This document shows, piece by piece, positions 6,998-16,105 of a DNA stretch of 43,432 nucleotides. The stretch's first letter is position 1. The number at the start of each line of letters is the position of its first letter. The DNA comes from an uncultured Bacteroidales bacterium (GTDB taxonomy: Bacteria; Bacteroidota; Bacteroidia; Bacteroidales; Bacteroidaceae). The position numbers and the translations under genes were made by a program. The DNA lies in NCBI GenBank assembly GCA_902788315.1, contig CADAJS010000025.1:1-43432 (forward strand), in the 5' to 3' direction. The notes beneath the pieces are model-generated. The model saw only the letters and a list, made by a program, of their open reading frames with translations. It searched no databases and had not been told where the DNA came from.

Positions 6998-9900
6998 TTA
7001 CTTCAGTACCTTCTTGCCGTTCACGATGTAGATGCCCTTCTGGAGCTTCTCGACGCGGCGACCGCTGAGGTCATAGATTGCGCCGTCGGCTTTCAGAGTC
7101 TCGTTCGTCATGGTCTCGGCAATGCCAGTCTCGTCGCCAGTGGTCAGGTAGAACACCTTCACAGCAGGAGCAGCCACCTCGAGGTAGCCCTTGCCCTTGT
7201 TGATGATGGAGCCTTCGGTAGCCTGATAGAAGCCTACCACACCGTCCTTCTCGGCCAGCACGTACTGCGACCCGTCGGCGTCGATGAAGTCGGTAGCAGC
7301 CTTCAGCTCATTGGCAGCATAAGGCTCGGCAATCTCCTGAGCAGTGTAGGGCACGGTGATGCCCTCGTCGGCGAAGGTGATATCCATCGAGACGATGCGG
7401 ATCTGCTTGGTGCCCGTATTGAGCAGCTCGAGCGTGTTATCCTGAGCCGTCACAGCCCACGACGTACCCGTATAGCCTGAACTTACGCAATGCAGCACCA
7501 CCTTGGCGATAGCCTGCTCATAGCCGGTGAAGGTAATCACGTTCGAGCCATAAGTGCGCAGTGCAGAACCTTTGTCGTAGTACGTGGGAACAACAGTGCC
7601 TTCACCCTTGCTCAACGTGATATAGCCACCCTCGAACTCGATTTCACTAACCTTCTCAGAGGTCTCAAAACCAAGTTCGGCGCAGACGATGGTCACGGTC
7701 TGTGTACCAGGCTTCACGTCGCCGTTGGTCAGCACCAGATTAACCTCATCCTGAACTTCGACACCAGTCTCAGCCGTCTCGCCGCCCTCTTCCACCTGAG
7801 CCTTTACGACCACAGCCTCGCCGTGGCGAACAAGCGTAGCAGGCTCCAGGTTCTTGTTCTTGGAACCACCGTCGGTCACATAGAAGGCCTCTACACCCTC
7901 GGCCTGCGAGAAGTCCACATCGGCGGGAGCCACGAAGGTGGCATAACCGATGCTCGTTACAGGCACCTGAGCCTTCGTCGGGCCGTCATAGGTGATATAG
8001 GAAGGTGTGGGATAGAGACCGCCATAGGCCAGCGTCCAGACATCGCCCATGGCGAATCCCACTACATCGCGGTAGAAGGCAAGGCTGGTAGCCGTAGCCC
8101 AGTCTACCTGACCGCCGTTCCCGTCGTTGGGGTTGGTCAGACCATAGTAACTACCATTATAGAGGCACTTGTCGAGCGAATAGTTGTTCTCGAACGTGCA
8201 GTCACGACCAGCCGTGAAGACCAGCGCATAGGCGTTGGGAGCGTCCACGGACGATGCGAATACGGCATTGTTCCGGATGATGGTTGCCGACTCGTTTCCG
8301 TCAACCAAGGCCACCAGGCCTGCGCCATTAGTCCAGCCGCACGTCACATTACCAATGAAGAGGTTGTGCTCAATGACAGCACCCAGCGTGGTACCAATCA
8401 TACCGCCAGCCTGATATTCGCGCGACTCAACTTCGGAATTCGAGTAGTTGTCGCTGAATTCGCAACCAGTATTACCACGTACCTCACCGGCCACGCTACC
8501 CACATGGTCGCGACCCTCCACGTAGGAGTCCACGACGGCGTTGCCCTTAATTATGCTGTTGATGGCGCGGCCCACGATGCCACCGGCGTTGTTGTTGCCG
8601 TTCACGTAGGCGTTGACAAGACGCACATTGATGATGCTCGATTCCTCAACCTGACCGAAGAGGCCGATTTCGCTCGTTCCGCTCTGGTCGATGGAGAGGT
8701 TCATGATGGCATGTCCCTGGCCATTGAACGTGAAGTTCTTGAGGTTCTTAACGTACTCATAGGGAATCGATGTCATGTCGATGTCGTCGGTAAGGACTGC
8801 ACTTGAGAGGAGTCCTTCGCCGCCAGCATTCATCAGGTTGGCAAACGTTACGAGGTCGCCAGGCGTACCAATCTGGTATGCACCATCCACGACAGCCAGC
8901 TCGGGCTGAGCAGCCAGAATCTCCTGCTGCACTGCCTTGACGGCAGCCACCTTGGCCAGAATCTCCTCAGGAGCGGCATTGGTGAGTTCACGCAGGGCTG
9001 CATTGTACTTCAGCGTCATAGCCTCATCAGCAAACACGCCATTGAGGAACGGAGTGAACTCCTCTGCATACTCGGCCTTGATGGCCTCGAGTTCAGTCTC
9101 GGTACCGAAAGTGAACTCGCTCATCTGAATGTTGCCACCTCCGTTATAAGAAGCGGTAATCTCAATCTTGAAGTAGCGATACTCCTGAGCGTCTTTCTCG
9201 CTCATGCTGAAGTAAGCCGGTGCATAGTTGGCTCCGGGAAGGAGGTCCTGACCAATGCCTTCCTTACTGTCGATAAGCGTCCAGCCCTCTGCATCGCGCG
9301 TAGCAGCGGCATCGTTGTCGAAGTTGGCACCATAAATCTTCCAGTCGGCCCAGTTGCGGTCGGGACTGCCCTCGGTGTCGTTACCGGTAATCAGTGTGTA
9401 GAACGTGGGAGCCATTGACGAAGCCTTCGTGAAGATAAGGAATGCACCGCTCTGGTCTCGACCGCCACCCCACTTCGTGGAGTAGCTCTCGTCGATCAGG
9501 CGCGTCCAGTTCTCGCCATTGCCCCATGCCGTGTTGCCGGCCAAGGGGAGATAGCCACCGTTGGCGTAACGCTCTTCCTGAGCAGCACGGTCGGCGATAG
9601 AAGCCACGAGCGTGGACTTCAGACCGGCGAGCGTATTATTCAGCTTGGACATCTCCAGCACGTCGTTGGTGGCCTGCAGTTGCTCGTAGGTTTCCTTGAA
9701 GCTGGCCTTCTCGCCCTCGTGCCAAGGCTCTACGGCTGCATTGAGGTCCACGGAGGCATATTCGTCGAGGTAGGCCTGCTTCTGAGCGTCGAGCTGCTCC
9801 TTCGTGAGGAACTCGATTTCGGACATCTGCTGGCTTCCGCCATTGTTGTAGCAAGCGGTCACAAGCACCTTAAAATAGTAGTAAGGTTCGTTCACACCCT

Positions 9901-10987
9901 CGGTGAAGGTGAATGTCGTGGGGTTCTTGTTCTCGGCAGGGAAGAGATCCTGACCGATGTTCTGACGTATGTCAAGGGGCACCCACTGGTCCGAATTCTC
10001 GGACACCTCAGAGATAGACTTGAAGTTGGCACCATAAACCGTCCATGTGGACCAGTTGCGGTCCCAGTAGCTCTTCGTATCAGCACCCGTCACGAGACGA
10101 TATACATAAGGCTGCACACCGCCTCTTACACGGAAGACAATCCACATGCCACTGCCTAAGCCGCCACCCCACTTGGTGTCGTAGTTGCCGTCCACGAAGT
10201 TGGACCAGCCACCGTCGCCCCAGGTGTTGTTGCCACTCAGTGCATAGAATTGCTTCTCGGCCTGCGTGTCGATGAAGTTCTTCAAGGTGGAAATCTTCGT
10301 CAGAAGGGCATCCACCGTGTCGGCATCCTCAGCTGCGTTCAGTTGAGCGAGCAGCGACTCATACTCGACTTCCAGCAGCGCATCGTCTGCCTTCTTGTAG
10401 TCGAAGTTGTTTGCTGCGGTGATGTCATTGGCAAAGGCAGACAGGTCCACCTTGTAGCTGTCGAAATAGAACTCGCCCATCTGCATGTAGGTGTTCAGGT
10501 CCTTGCATGCCTCAATCTCAATCTTGTAATACAGATAAGAGCCTGTCACCGTCTCGGTGAGGACGAAAGGAGGTGTTGCCTGGCTGTCGGCAGCAGGCAG
10601 CTGGTCGGTACCAGCCACGTCGGCACGCTGGTCAATCAGCACCCATCCCTCGGCGTCGCGTGCAGCATCTGCATCGCTGGCAAAGTTACCGGCATACACC
10701 TTCCACACGTTCCAGTTACGGCCAGGGCTGCCGCCCGTGTCGTTACCCGTCACCAGGACATAGGAGGCCGGTGTAATGGCCACGTTGGCCTTCAGCACCA
10801 CGTACTTGCTCTGGCCCTCGCTGATGCCATCGCCCCATTTGGTGCCGAAGTTGCCGTCAACCAGTTTCTGGCATCCCTCGTTGTTGTTGGGGTCGTTCTT
10901 GTCACCGCTGACGACGGTCAGAGTGATTGCATTTGCCTGCATCGTGAGACCCACGATGGCAAGCAGCATTAAGAAGAATTTCTTCAT
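6998..10987 (-). CDS. Large surface protein with three discoidin-like modules, GLUG-like region and C-terminal sorting tail
   Basis: 1329 residues from the ATG at 10987; a GTG at 10993 would add two residues. Residues 1-20 are a signal peptide ending QANA. Three related modules of about 150 residues follow (near 25-180, 250-398 and 484-632), each with a DGN.xTKWG-type start, LVTG(N/A)DT, RNW..W.VY(A/G)(G/A)NF and a closing QM(S/G)E(F/I) strand. This is the pattern of F5/8C (discoidin) carbohydrate-binding folds. Helical linkers separate them. Residues about 700-950 hold Gly-rich beta-helix repeats like GLUG motifs (NNAGGIVGRA, DHVGSVAGE, YQAGGMIGT). The end, IYDLSGRRVEKLQKG, IYIVNGKK, is a Prevotella-type secretion tail. 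Probably binds glycans at the cell surface for the two enzymes encoded upstream. Confidence 0.85.
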   Translation of the reverse strand: MKKFFLMLLAIVGLTMQANAITLTVVSGDKNDPNNNEGCQKLVDGNFGTKWGDGISEGQSKYVVLKANVAITPASYVLVTGNDTGGSPGRNWNVWKVYAGNFASDADAARDAEGWVLIDQRADVAGTDQLPAADSQATPPFVLTETVTGSYLYYKIEIEACKDLNTYMQMGEFYFDSYKVDLSAFANDITAANNFDYKKADDALLEVEYESLLAQLNAAEDADTVDALLTKISTLKNFIDTQAEKQFYALSGNNTWGDGGWSNFVDGNYDTKWGGGLGSGMWIVFRVRGGVQPYVYRLVTGADTKSYWDRNWSTWTVYGANFKSISEVSENSDQWVPLDIRQNIGQDLFPAENKNPTTFTFTEGVNEPYYYFKVLVTACYNNGGSQQMSEIEFLTKEQLDAQKQAYLDEYASVDLNAAVEPWHEGEKASFKETYEQLQATNDVLEMSKLNNTLAGLKSTLVASIADRAAQEERYANGGYLPLAGNTAWGNGENWTRLIDESYSTKWGGGRDQSGAFLIFTKASSMAPTFYTLITGNDTEGSPDRNWADWKIYGANFDNDAAATRDAEGWTLIDSKEGIGQDLLPGANYAPAYFSMSEKDAQEYRYFKIEITASYNGGGNIQMSEFTFGTETELEAIKAEYAEEFTPFLNGVFADEAMTLKYNAALRELTNAAPEEILAKVAAVKAVQQEILAAQPELAVVDGAYQIGTPGDLVTFANLMNAGGEGLLSSAVLTDDIDMTSIPYEYVKNLKNFTFNGQGHAIMNLSIDQSGTSEIGLFGQVEESSIINVRLVNAYVNGNNNAGGIVGRAINSIIKGNAVVDSYVEGRDHVGSVAGEVRGNTGCEFSDNYSNSEVESREYQAGGMIGTTLGAVIEHNLFIGNVTCGWTNGAGLVALVDGNESATIIRNNAVFASSVDAPNAYALVFTAGRDCTFENNYSLDKCLYNGSYYGLTNPNDGNGGQVDWATATSLAFYRDVVGFAMGDVWTLAYGGLYPTPSYITYDGPTKAQVPVTSIGYATFVAPADVDFSQAEGVEAFYVTDGGSKNKNLEPATLVRHGEAVVVKAQVEEGGETAETGVEVQDEVNLVLTNGDVKPGTQTVTIVCAELGFETSEKVSEIEFEGGYITLSKGEGTVVPTYYDKGSALRTYGSNVITFTGYEQAIAKVVLHCVSSGYTGTSWAVTAQDNTLELLNTGTKQIRIVSMDITFADEGITVPYTAQEIAEPYAANELKAATDFIDADGSQYVLAEKDGVVGFYQATEGSIINKGKGYLEVAAPAVKVFYLTTGDETGIAETMTNETLKADGAIYDLSGRRVEKLQKGIYIVNGKKVLK

Positions 10988-11032
10988 ACTCACTAATGAT
11001 TAATTGGTTAATAAAATGGTTTTCGTTTATCC

Positions 11033-13540
11033 TTATTTCTTGAGTTTCTCCGAGAGGACGCGCATCCAGTAGCCTCCGATGACGCTGCGAGCCTTGAAGC
11101 CCACCATCTTGGCTGTCTTCGTGTCGCTCCAGTCGCTGATGGGCACGCGGCTCTCCGTCTCGTTGATGTAGGTATAGACGGGAGTGACGAACTTCTGGAA
11201 GGTCTCCATGTCGGGTGCCATAGCAGCAGTCCACATGATCCAGTCGCTCTTCGTGTAGTCGCGACGGCAGTCGAGCGGCAGTCCATACTTGTTCTGCACC
11301 TTTATATAATAAGGTATCTCGCGTGCATAGACCTCGTCGCTGAAGAGACTCAGTCCCCAGAGCTTGTCCCAGATCATGTTGTACTTCTGGCTCCATGTTC
11401 CCTCGCGGTCGAAGGCCAGTCGGTAGTGGTCACCCTCGAGAGCCATCTCCTCCCACTTCTTTGCCATCTCGCGAGCCTTTGCCATATACTTGTCGGCAGT
11501 CTCGGCATCGCCGCGCATGCGAGCCATCTCGGCATATCCGGCCACGCCGCAGATAGCTTTCAGGGAGAGATTGCAGTTGTGTGCCCAGTGACCGGCAAAG
11601 TCGTCGGTGCAGAGCTGGTTTGCGGGGTCCTGTCCGTTCTCGACCAGATAGTCGGCCCATGTGGTAATGATTTCCCAATACTTGTCCACGTACGACGTGT
11701 TTCCATCCAGTTTGCAGAGCATGGCGGCGAGCGTAATCATATTGCCGGCCTCCTCGAGCGGCATGTCACCGCCGTACACCTGGCCGTTGGCAATGGGATA
11801 CGTACCCAGGTCGTGGGCTGCAAAAGGCTTCGTCCAGCGGCCCGAGAGGCTGTAGTCGAAGATGCTGGTCATCATGGCCTTCTGCAGTTCGGGGTTATAG
11901 ACGAGGAAGAGAGGTGCCTCGGGGTACGTGAGGTCCACGGTATTGACACAGCCATTGGAGTTGTTCTCCTTCGAGAACCAGAGCAGATTGCCGTCTTCGT
12001 CTTGGAACAGCTTGTGGGCAGCCATCACATGACGATACGATGCACTCAGGATTTCGGCATACTCCTTACCGCCGGCGGCCATGCCGTCGTCATAGATACG
12101 CTGGTCGAACTCGCGGCAGCGCTGCATGATGGAGGCGTAGTTGCTGTTCAGATTATTGATGGCCTGGAAGATGGAGACCTTGCCATCGTGGGCCCAGTAG
12201 CCCTTATAGCGCTTGTACATGTATTCAATATCCTGCACCTCGTCGTATGCCACCAGGGCATAGCTGCTGGCCTTCTCCACCTGACCGAAGTTGTGCACGT
12301 AGGCCAGTGTGGGCATCTCTGCCGGCTTGCGGGCCACGATTTCCTGTGCCGTAGCGGGCAGTGTGCCACTCTCGGCAAAGGCCTGCTCCACCTCGACGGT
12401 GTTGCCCAGCGTCACTTCGCCATTGATGGCGGGCATGTAGAAATAGCCCCAGTCGATGCAGATGCCGTCGCCCTTACGAGCGAGGATGGGCTGATCGACG
12501 GTACCGGTGCGCACATAGGTCACGCCCTCCTGTGCTCCGCTGGTGGAGATGGTGGGCTGGCTTGCCTCATCCACAGCCAGCAGCGGGCTGCCCGAGAGAT
12601 ACAGCTGCACGTCATGCATCTGTCCGTCGGTGGCACGCACCTGGTATGAAATGTAGTTCACGGGCGTAGAGATGAGGTCGTAGTCGTCGATGAGCATCGG
12701 AGCGGTGAAGACCACATCCAGCTCCACCGGGCCGCAGGCAAAGGTGTAGTACGTATTGGTAGCCAGTACGTCCACGCTCTTCTGCTCGGCCACCTCGGCA
12801 GCCACACCGTCGGGACGCACATTGCGGAAGAGACCGAAGTCGGCATACGCACCGCCCGTGGTGTTATGGCAGTGGGCGGCGATGATGTTGGTGCCCTCAT
12901 GGAAGAGCGCCTTCAGCGAGTCGGTCACGTGGAGCACCACGTCGTTCACCCATGTCTCGCCCGTGCTGGCCACCTGTGTGCCATTCACGTAAAGTTCGAA
13001 GACATCGTCGTGCGAGTACTTCAGATAGAGGTCCTCGGCCAGTTGCTCGGCCGTGAGCTGCACGGCACGACGTATGTATATATCGCTGTTCTCGTGTGTC
13101 CAGCGGTTGCTGATGTGCTTCAGGTTGGGCGAGCCCCAGGCTGCCTTCTCGGTGCTCCATGTGGTGGCGTTGAAGTCTTCATTCTGCCATCCGTCGCGCT
13201 GCACGTCGTGGGTCACCTGTCCTTCCCATCGTTCCTCGTCGGCCATCGGTGCGATGGCACTCAGGATACATTCCTGTGCACCCAAGAAGCGATATACCTT
13301 GCCGTCCACGCGGAGTAAGCCGAGCAGGGGCATCTCCTTGTCCGTCCAATGACGTGTGGTGCCGTCGGTCAACCGGTCATAAGGCGACCACACAGAGAAG
13401 TAGGGGTCGTTCACCACCAGCGGCACAGAGGGCAGACGCAGGTCGGTGGGTGTGTAGGGGGTGAAAACATCTGCTGCCTCCTGCTGGCAGCCGGCCAGCA
13501 CGGGGATGGCCATGGAGAGAATTAGATAACGCAGTTTCAT
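11033..13540 (-). CDS. GtaA/DUF4965-family lipoprotein (glutaminase-like)
   Basis: 835 residues with a lipoprotein signal (AIPVLAGC, Cys18). The order fits the GtaA-like family: an N-terminal DUF4964-type segment (LRLPSVPLVVNDPYFSVWSP), a DUF5127-type region, then DUF4965 and DUF1793 regions ending WIMWTAAMA..F..FVTPVY.Y..ETESRVPISDW and KARSVIGGYWMRVL. The fungal GtaA namesake was described as a glutaminase, but for Bacteroidales members an alpha-barrel glycosidase-type role is as plausible. Residues about 108-240 form an inserted beta-sandwich of galactose-binding type (WSTEKAAWGSP, IYIRRAVQL, ELYVNGTQVAS). It lies between the GH127-like gene (39-base gap) and the discoidin-like gene (45-base gap), so the three are probably one transcript. 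Confidence 0.8.
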   Translation of the reverse strand: MKLRYLILSMAIPVLAGCQQEAADVFTPYTPTDLRLPSVPLVVNDPYFSVWSPYDRLTDGTTRHWTDKEMPLLGLLRVDGKVYRFLGAQECILSAIAPMADEERWEGQVTHDVQRDGWQNEDFNATTWSTEKAAWGSPNLKHISNRWTHENSDIYIRRAVQLTAEQLAEDLYLKYSHDDVFELYVNGTQVASTGETWVNDVVLHVTDSLKALFHEGTNIIAAHCHNTTGGAYADFGLFRNVRPDGVAAEVAEQKSVDVLATNTYYTFACGPVELDVVFTAPMLIDDYDLISTPVNYISYQVRATDGQMHDVQLYLSGSPLLAVDEASQPTISTSGAQEGVTYVRTGTVDQPILARKGDGICIDWGYFYMPAINGEVTLGNTVEVEQAFAESGTLPATAQEIVARKPAEMPTLAYVHNFGQVEKASSYALVAYDEVQDIEYMYKRYKGYWAHDGKVSIFQAINNLNSNYASIMQRCREFDQRIYDDGMAAGGKEYAEILSASYRHVMAAHKLFQDEDGNLLWFSKENNSNGCVNTVDLTYPEAPLFLVYNPELQKAMMTSIFDYSLSGRWTKPFAAHDLGTYPIANGQVYGGDMPLEEAGNMITLAAMLCKLDGNTSYVDKYWEIITTWADYLVENGQDPANQLCTDDFAGHWAHNCNLSLKAICGVAGYAEMARMRGDAETADKYMAKAREMAKKWEEMALEGDHYRLAFDREGTWSQKYNMIWDKLWGLSLFSDEVYAREIPYYIKVQNKYGLPLDCRRDYTKSDWIMWTAAMAPDMETFQKFVTPVYTYINETESRVPISDWSDTKTAKMVGFKARSVIGGYWMRVLSEKLKK

Positions 13541-13579
13541 CTTGTTTGTATGAGTTTATGTATGTTTTACATTAGGTTA

Positions 13580-15640
13580 TCACTCCAGCGGTGGGAAGGC
13601 GCTGATGCGGAGGCGGGCCGAGCCCATGGGTACCAGGGTTATTTCCTCCGGGGCCTCGCGGGGTGCATCGGCATCGGGCAGAATCTGGCACAGGCCGGTG
13701 CTGTCCTGTCCCCACGAGGGGATACGTGCGCCACAAGCCTTCACTCGGATGGGGGTGTTCACGCTGTTGAAGGGATAGTTGTCGCCAGGCCATGTGCCGC
13801 GTTCCACCTGCATCGACTTCACGTCGGGGAGCAGGGCATAGTTCCAGGGCGTGTCGGCATATATCTCATGGGACGGCCAGCGACTGGCATCGGCATTCTC
13901 CTGCCACCCGGAGTCACCGATGGCAGTGGACTTGCTGTCGATCTTCACATAGCGTTCCTTGATGAAGAGGCTCATGGTCAGCGGGCCGTAATCGACGGTA
14001 ACGCTCTGCTTGTTCAGTGCCCATCGGCGCAGGCTGAGCTGCATGGGGAAGAAGAGCTTCACATGGTCTCCGTCCTTCCACTCACGGCTGATGCAGAGCA
14101 GGCCGGACGTCACCTCGCAGGGCACCGTCTCGCCGTTTACCGTGACGTGGGCGGCAGGCGTCCATGTGGGAATGCGCAGATAGAGCGGGAAGGAGATGCC
14201 AGCCGCAGCAGCGCGAGATGCTTTTTTACGGGAGTTGCTCCCCTTTGCCTTATTCTGAGGGAGGCTGATGGTCAGCATGATGTCTTCGCTGAAGGGATAG
14301 TGGGTCTGTTCGTCGAGCAGGACCTCCTGCCCGTCGGCCACCTTCACGCGGGCCTGGCAGTCGCTGTAGGTGAGCAGGGCGATGCCGCCGTCGGCACTGG
14401 CCAGCACCAGATTCTCGGCATAGTAAGGCCATCCCATCGAGTGGTTATGCTGGCAGCAGCGGCTGCTGAAGGGGTTCATCAGGAGGAACGGACCGCCGTT
14501 CTGTATGCCGGGACTGTGGTTCTTGCTGTCGGACTGTACCATGTTCGGCGACGTCAGGTAGCGCAGGGAGCGCATGTCATGGGTGAAGGCAGCGGGCAGC
14601 GAGTTGAAGGTCACGTCCTCGAGGTTCTCCATCCAGAGGAGGTCGCCCGTCATGGTCATCAGTATCTCGTCCGAGAGCATCTGCTCCACGAAGCCGCAGG
14701 TCTCCGTGCCCTGGCGCGGGTCGATATATCCATTACGGCAGTTCTCGTCGCTGCCGAACATGCCGCCCGGCACCTGTCCGAAGATGCGGCGGATGAGGTG
14801 GAAGTCGTCATAGGTAGCCTTGAGCGCCTTCTTGTCGCCCGAGAGCATGTAGTACTCGGCAGGTTCGCGGAAACATTCGGCCACGTTCACGTTGTGCCAG
14901 TTGGGCAGAGTGCTCTCCTGCATCCAGTTGGCCGTGCAGCGATGCACCTTGCGGGCCACGTCGAGCAGCCATTCCTCGCCCGTGCGATTATAAAGCCACA
15001 AGATGGAGAGCAGATTGTCGCCGCCGCGCGAGTTCTCCCAATAGCGGTGCAGGAACTTCTCCTCCGGATAGTTCTGCTGCCAGCGGAAGTAGTCGGCCAT
15101 GAGCTTCAGCACACGCTTGTCTCCCGAGTAGTCATACCAGTCCTGAAGGATTTGCAGGGCGAGCATGTTAGCCCACACCTCGTAGTGTCCTTCGTGTTCA
15201 TTGACGGGCCCGAAGTAGCCGTCCTCACGCGCACTCTTCAGGATGGCCTCCACCCAGAACTTAGTCTCCTCGAGCATTGCCTTGTCACCCGAGAGATAGG
15301 CCATGTTGCTATATCCGCGCAGCCAGTATGGAACCTCTTCCCAACCGTGCTTTCCGCCCTTCTCGAGCCAGGCATTCTCCTTCTTATCGAGCCAGGCGCT
15401 GATCTCACCCAACTTTCCGGCCAGACCTTCCCCCTGGCGGCGCAACATCTCGGCCACCCATCCGCGGGGAGTGATTGATGTCAGGGGAAGTTTCAAAAAC
15501 GGAGTATTCACCAGCGGGGCACGGTTCATCACGTAGTTTGTCTGAGTAGGCTGAATTTCCGATGGGTCCACCATCCGTGCCGTCTGCGCCTGAAGGGCAA
15601 CAGAAAACAGGAGCGGCAATAGTGTCGTGTAGAGTTTCAT
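13580..15640 (-). CDS. GH127-type beta-L-arabinofuranosidase (DUF1680)
   Basis: 686 residues from the ATG at 15640, chosen because a clean signal peptide starts there (MKLYTTLLPLLFSVALQAQ); the open frame upstream to 15685 crosses the promoter element. The fold is the (alpha/alpha)6 barrel of GH127/GH146. Zinc and catalytic residues are visible: ETC (E313, C315) and the CC pair in SSRCCQHNHSMGWP (C395, C396), where one Cys is the nucleophile in characterised GH127 enzymes. C-terminal beta-sandwiches follow (LYLRIPTWTP, VDYGPLTMSL). Likely periplasmic, removing arabinofuranose or a related sugar from plant glycans or glycoproteins. First gene of the minus-strand cluster. Confidence 0.88.
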   Translation of the reverse strand: MKLYTTLLPLLFSVALQAQTARMVDPSEIQPTQTNYVMNRAPLVNTPFLKLPLTSITPRGWVAEMLRRQGEGLAGKLGEISAWLDKKENAWLEKGGKHGWEEVPYWLRGYSNMAYLSGDKAMLEETKFWVEAILKSAREDGYFGPVNEHEGHYEVWANMLALQILQDWYDYSGDKRVLKLMADYFRWQQNYPEEKFLHRYWENSRGGDNLLSILWLYNRTGEEWLLDVARKVHRCTANWMQESTLPNWHNVNVAECFREPAEYYMLSGDKKALKATYDDFHLIRRIFGQVPGGMFGSDENCRNGYIDPRQGTETCGFVEQMLSDEILMTMTGDLLWMENLEDVTFNSLPAAFTHDMRSLRYLTSPNMVQSDSKNHSPGIQNGGPFLLMNPFSSRCCQHNHSMGWPYYAENLVLASADGGIALLTYSDCQARVKVADGQEVLLDEQTHYPFSEDIMLTISLPQNKAKGSNSRKKASRAAAAGISFPLYLRIPTWTPAAHVTVNGETVPCEVTSGLLCISREWKDGDHVKLFFPMQLSLRRWALNKQSVTVDYGPLTMSLFIKERYVKIDSKSTAIGDSGWQENADASRWPSHEIYADTPWNYALLPDVKSMQVERGTWPGDNYPFNSVNTPIRVKACGARIPSWGQDSTGLCQILPDADAPREAPEEITLVPMGSARLRISAFPPLE

Positions 15641-15658
15641 AAATGTCTTTTTTGTGTA

Positions 15659-15666
15659 CAAAGGTA
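15659..15666 (-). promoter_or_regulatory. -7 element of the GH127 cluster
   Basis: The minus strand reads TACCTTTG, a full TAnnTTTG match ending 18 bases before the ATG at 15640. The best upstream TTG is only 16 bases away, so no canonical -33 is claimed. Confidence 0.6.
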
Positions 15667-16105
15667 TGATAAATGCTGTAAACAATCTGAGATTTACAAT
15701 TTGGGGACAAAGTTACAATAGTATTTTCAAATATCCAAACAAAACGTTAAGAAATAAGACTTAATAAAGTAGACACGACCAAAAAGGTGGCGTCTTATTG
15801 AGTCATTTTTGACAGCTCCGAATTATCATATAAAATACAAGCGTAAAAGAATCGGAACAACATAGAGAGCCGCGAAAGACATCGCGCAAGGACATGCAGA
15901 AGGCTGCGTCGGAAGACGGAACAGACAGGGGGCGGAGGAGGAGCGTGCTCCGGGCGTCGGAAGAGCGTGCTCCGGAAGCCGGAGGAGCGTGTTCCGGAAG
16001 CCGGAGGAGCGTGCTCCGCAGAAAGGTGAGGTGAGCCGCCCCATAAAAAGGAACCGAAAGTGGCGGCCGGAAGAAGCTCCTCAAGGCGAGACGAGCAGCC
16101 GATTC
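15667..16105. other. Long intergenic stretch without a supported gene
   Basis: About 440 bases between the GH127 promoter and the end of lpxB. Bases 15667-15860 are A+T-rich; 15860-16105 are G+C-rich and contain a 22-bp tandem repeat. Short minus-strand frames here translate to repetitive Pro/Arg/Ser sequence (EHAPPASG, RSSGFRSTL) and look like by-products of the repeat. Confidence 0.6.
15937..16018. repeat. 22-bp tandem repeat, nearly four units
   Basis: Units start at 15937, 15959, 15981 and 16003, each close to GGAGGAGCGTGCTCCGGAAG plus CC. Each contains the small palindrome GGAGC-GT-GCTCC, and adjacent units can form CTCCGG-AAG-CCGGAG hairpins. It lies about 90 bases beyond the stop of lpxB on the transcribed side. 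Confidence 0.85.

Noticed and set aside
13550..15478. 642-codon open frame on the plus strand opposite the GH127 gene
   Set aside because: It is a shadow of the G+C-rich coding strand: composition is His/Val/Gly/Leu-rich, no family is recognisable, and the minus-strand gene has catalytic motifs throughout.
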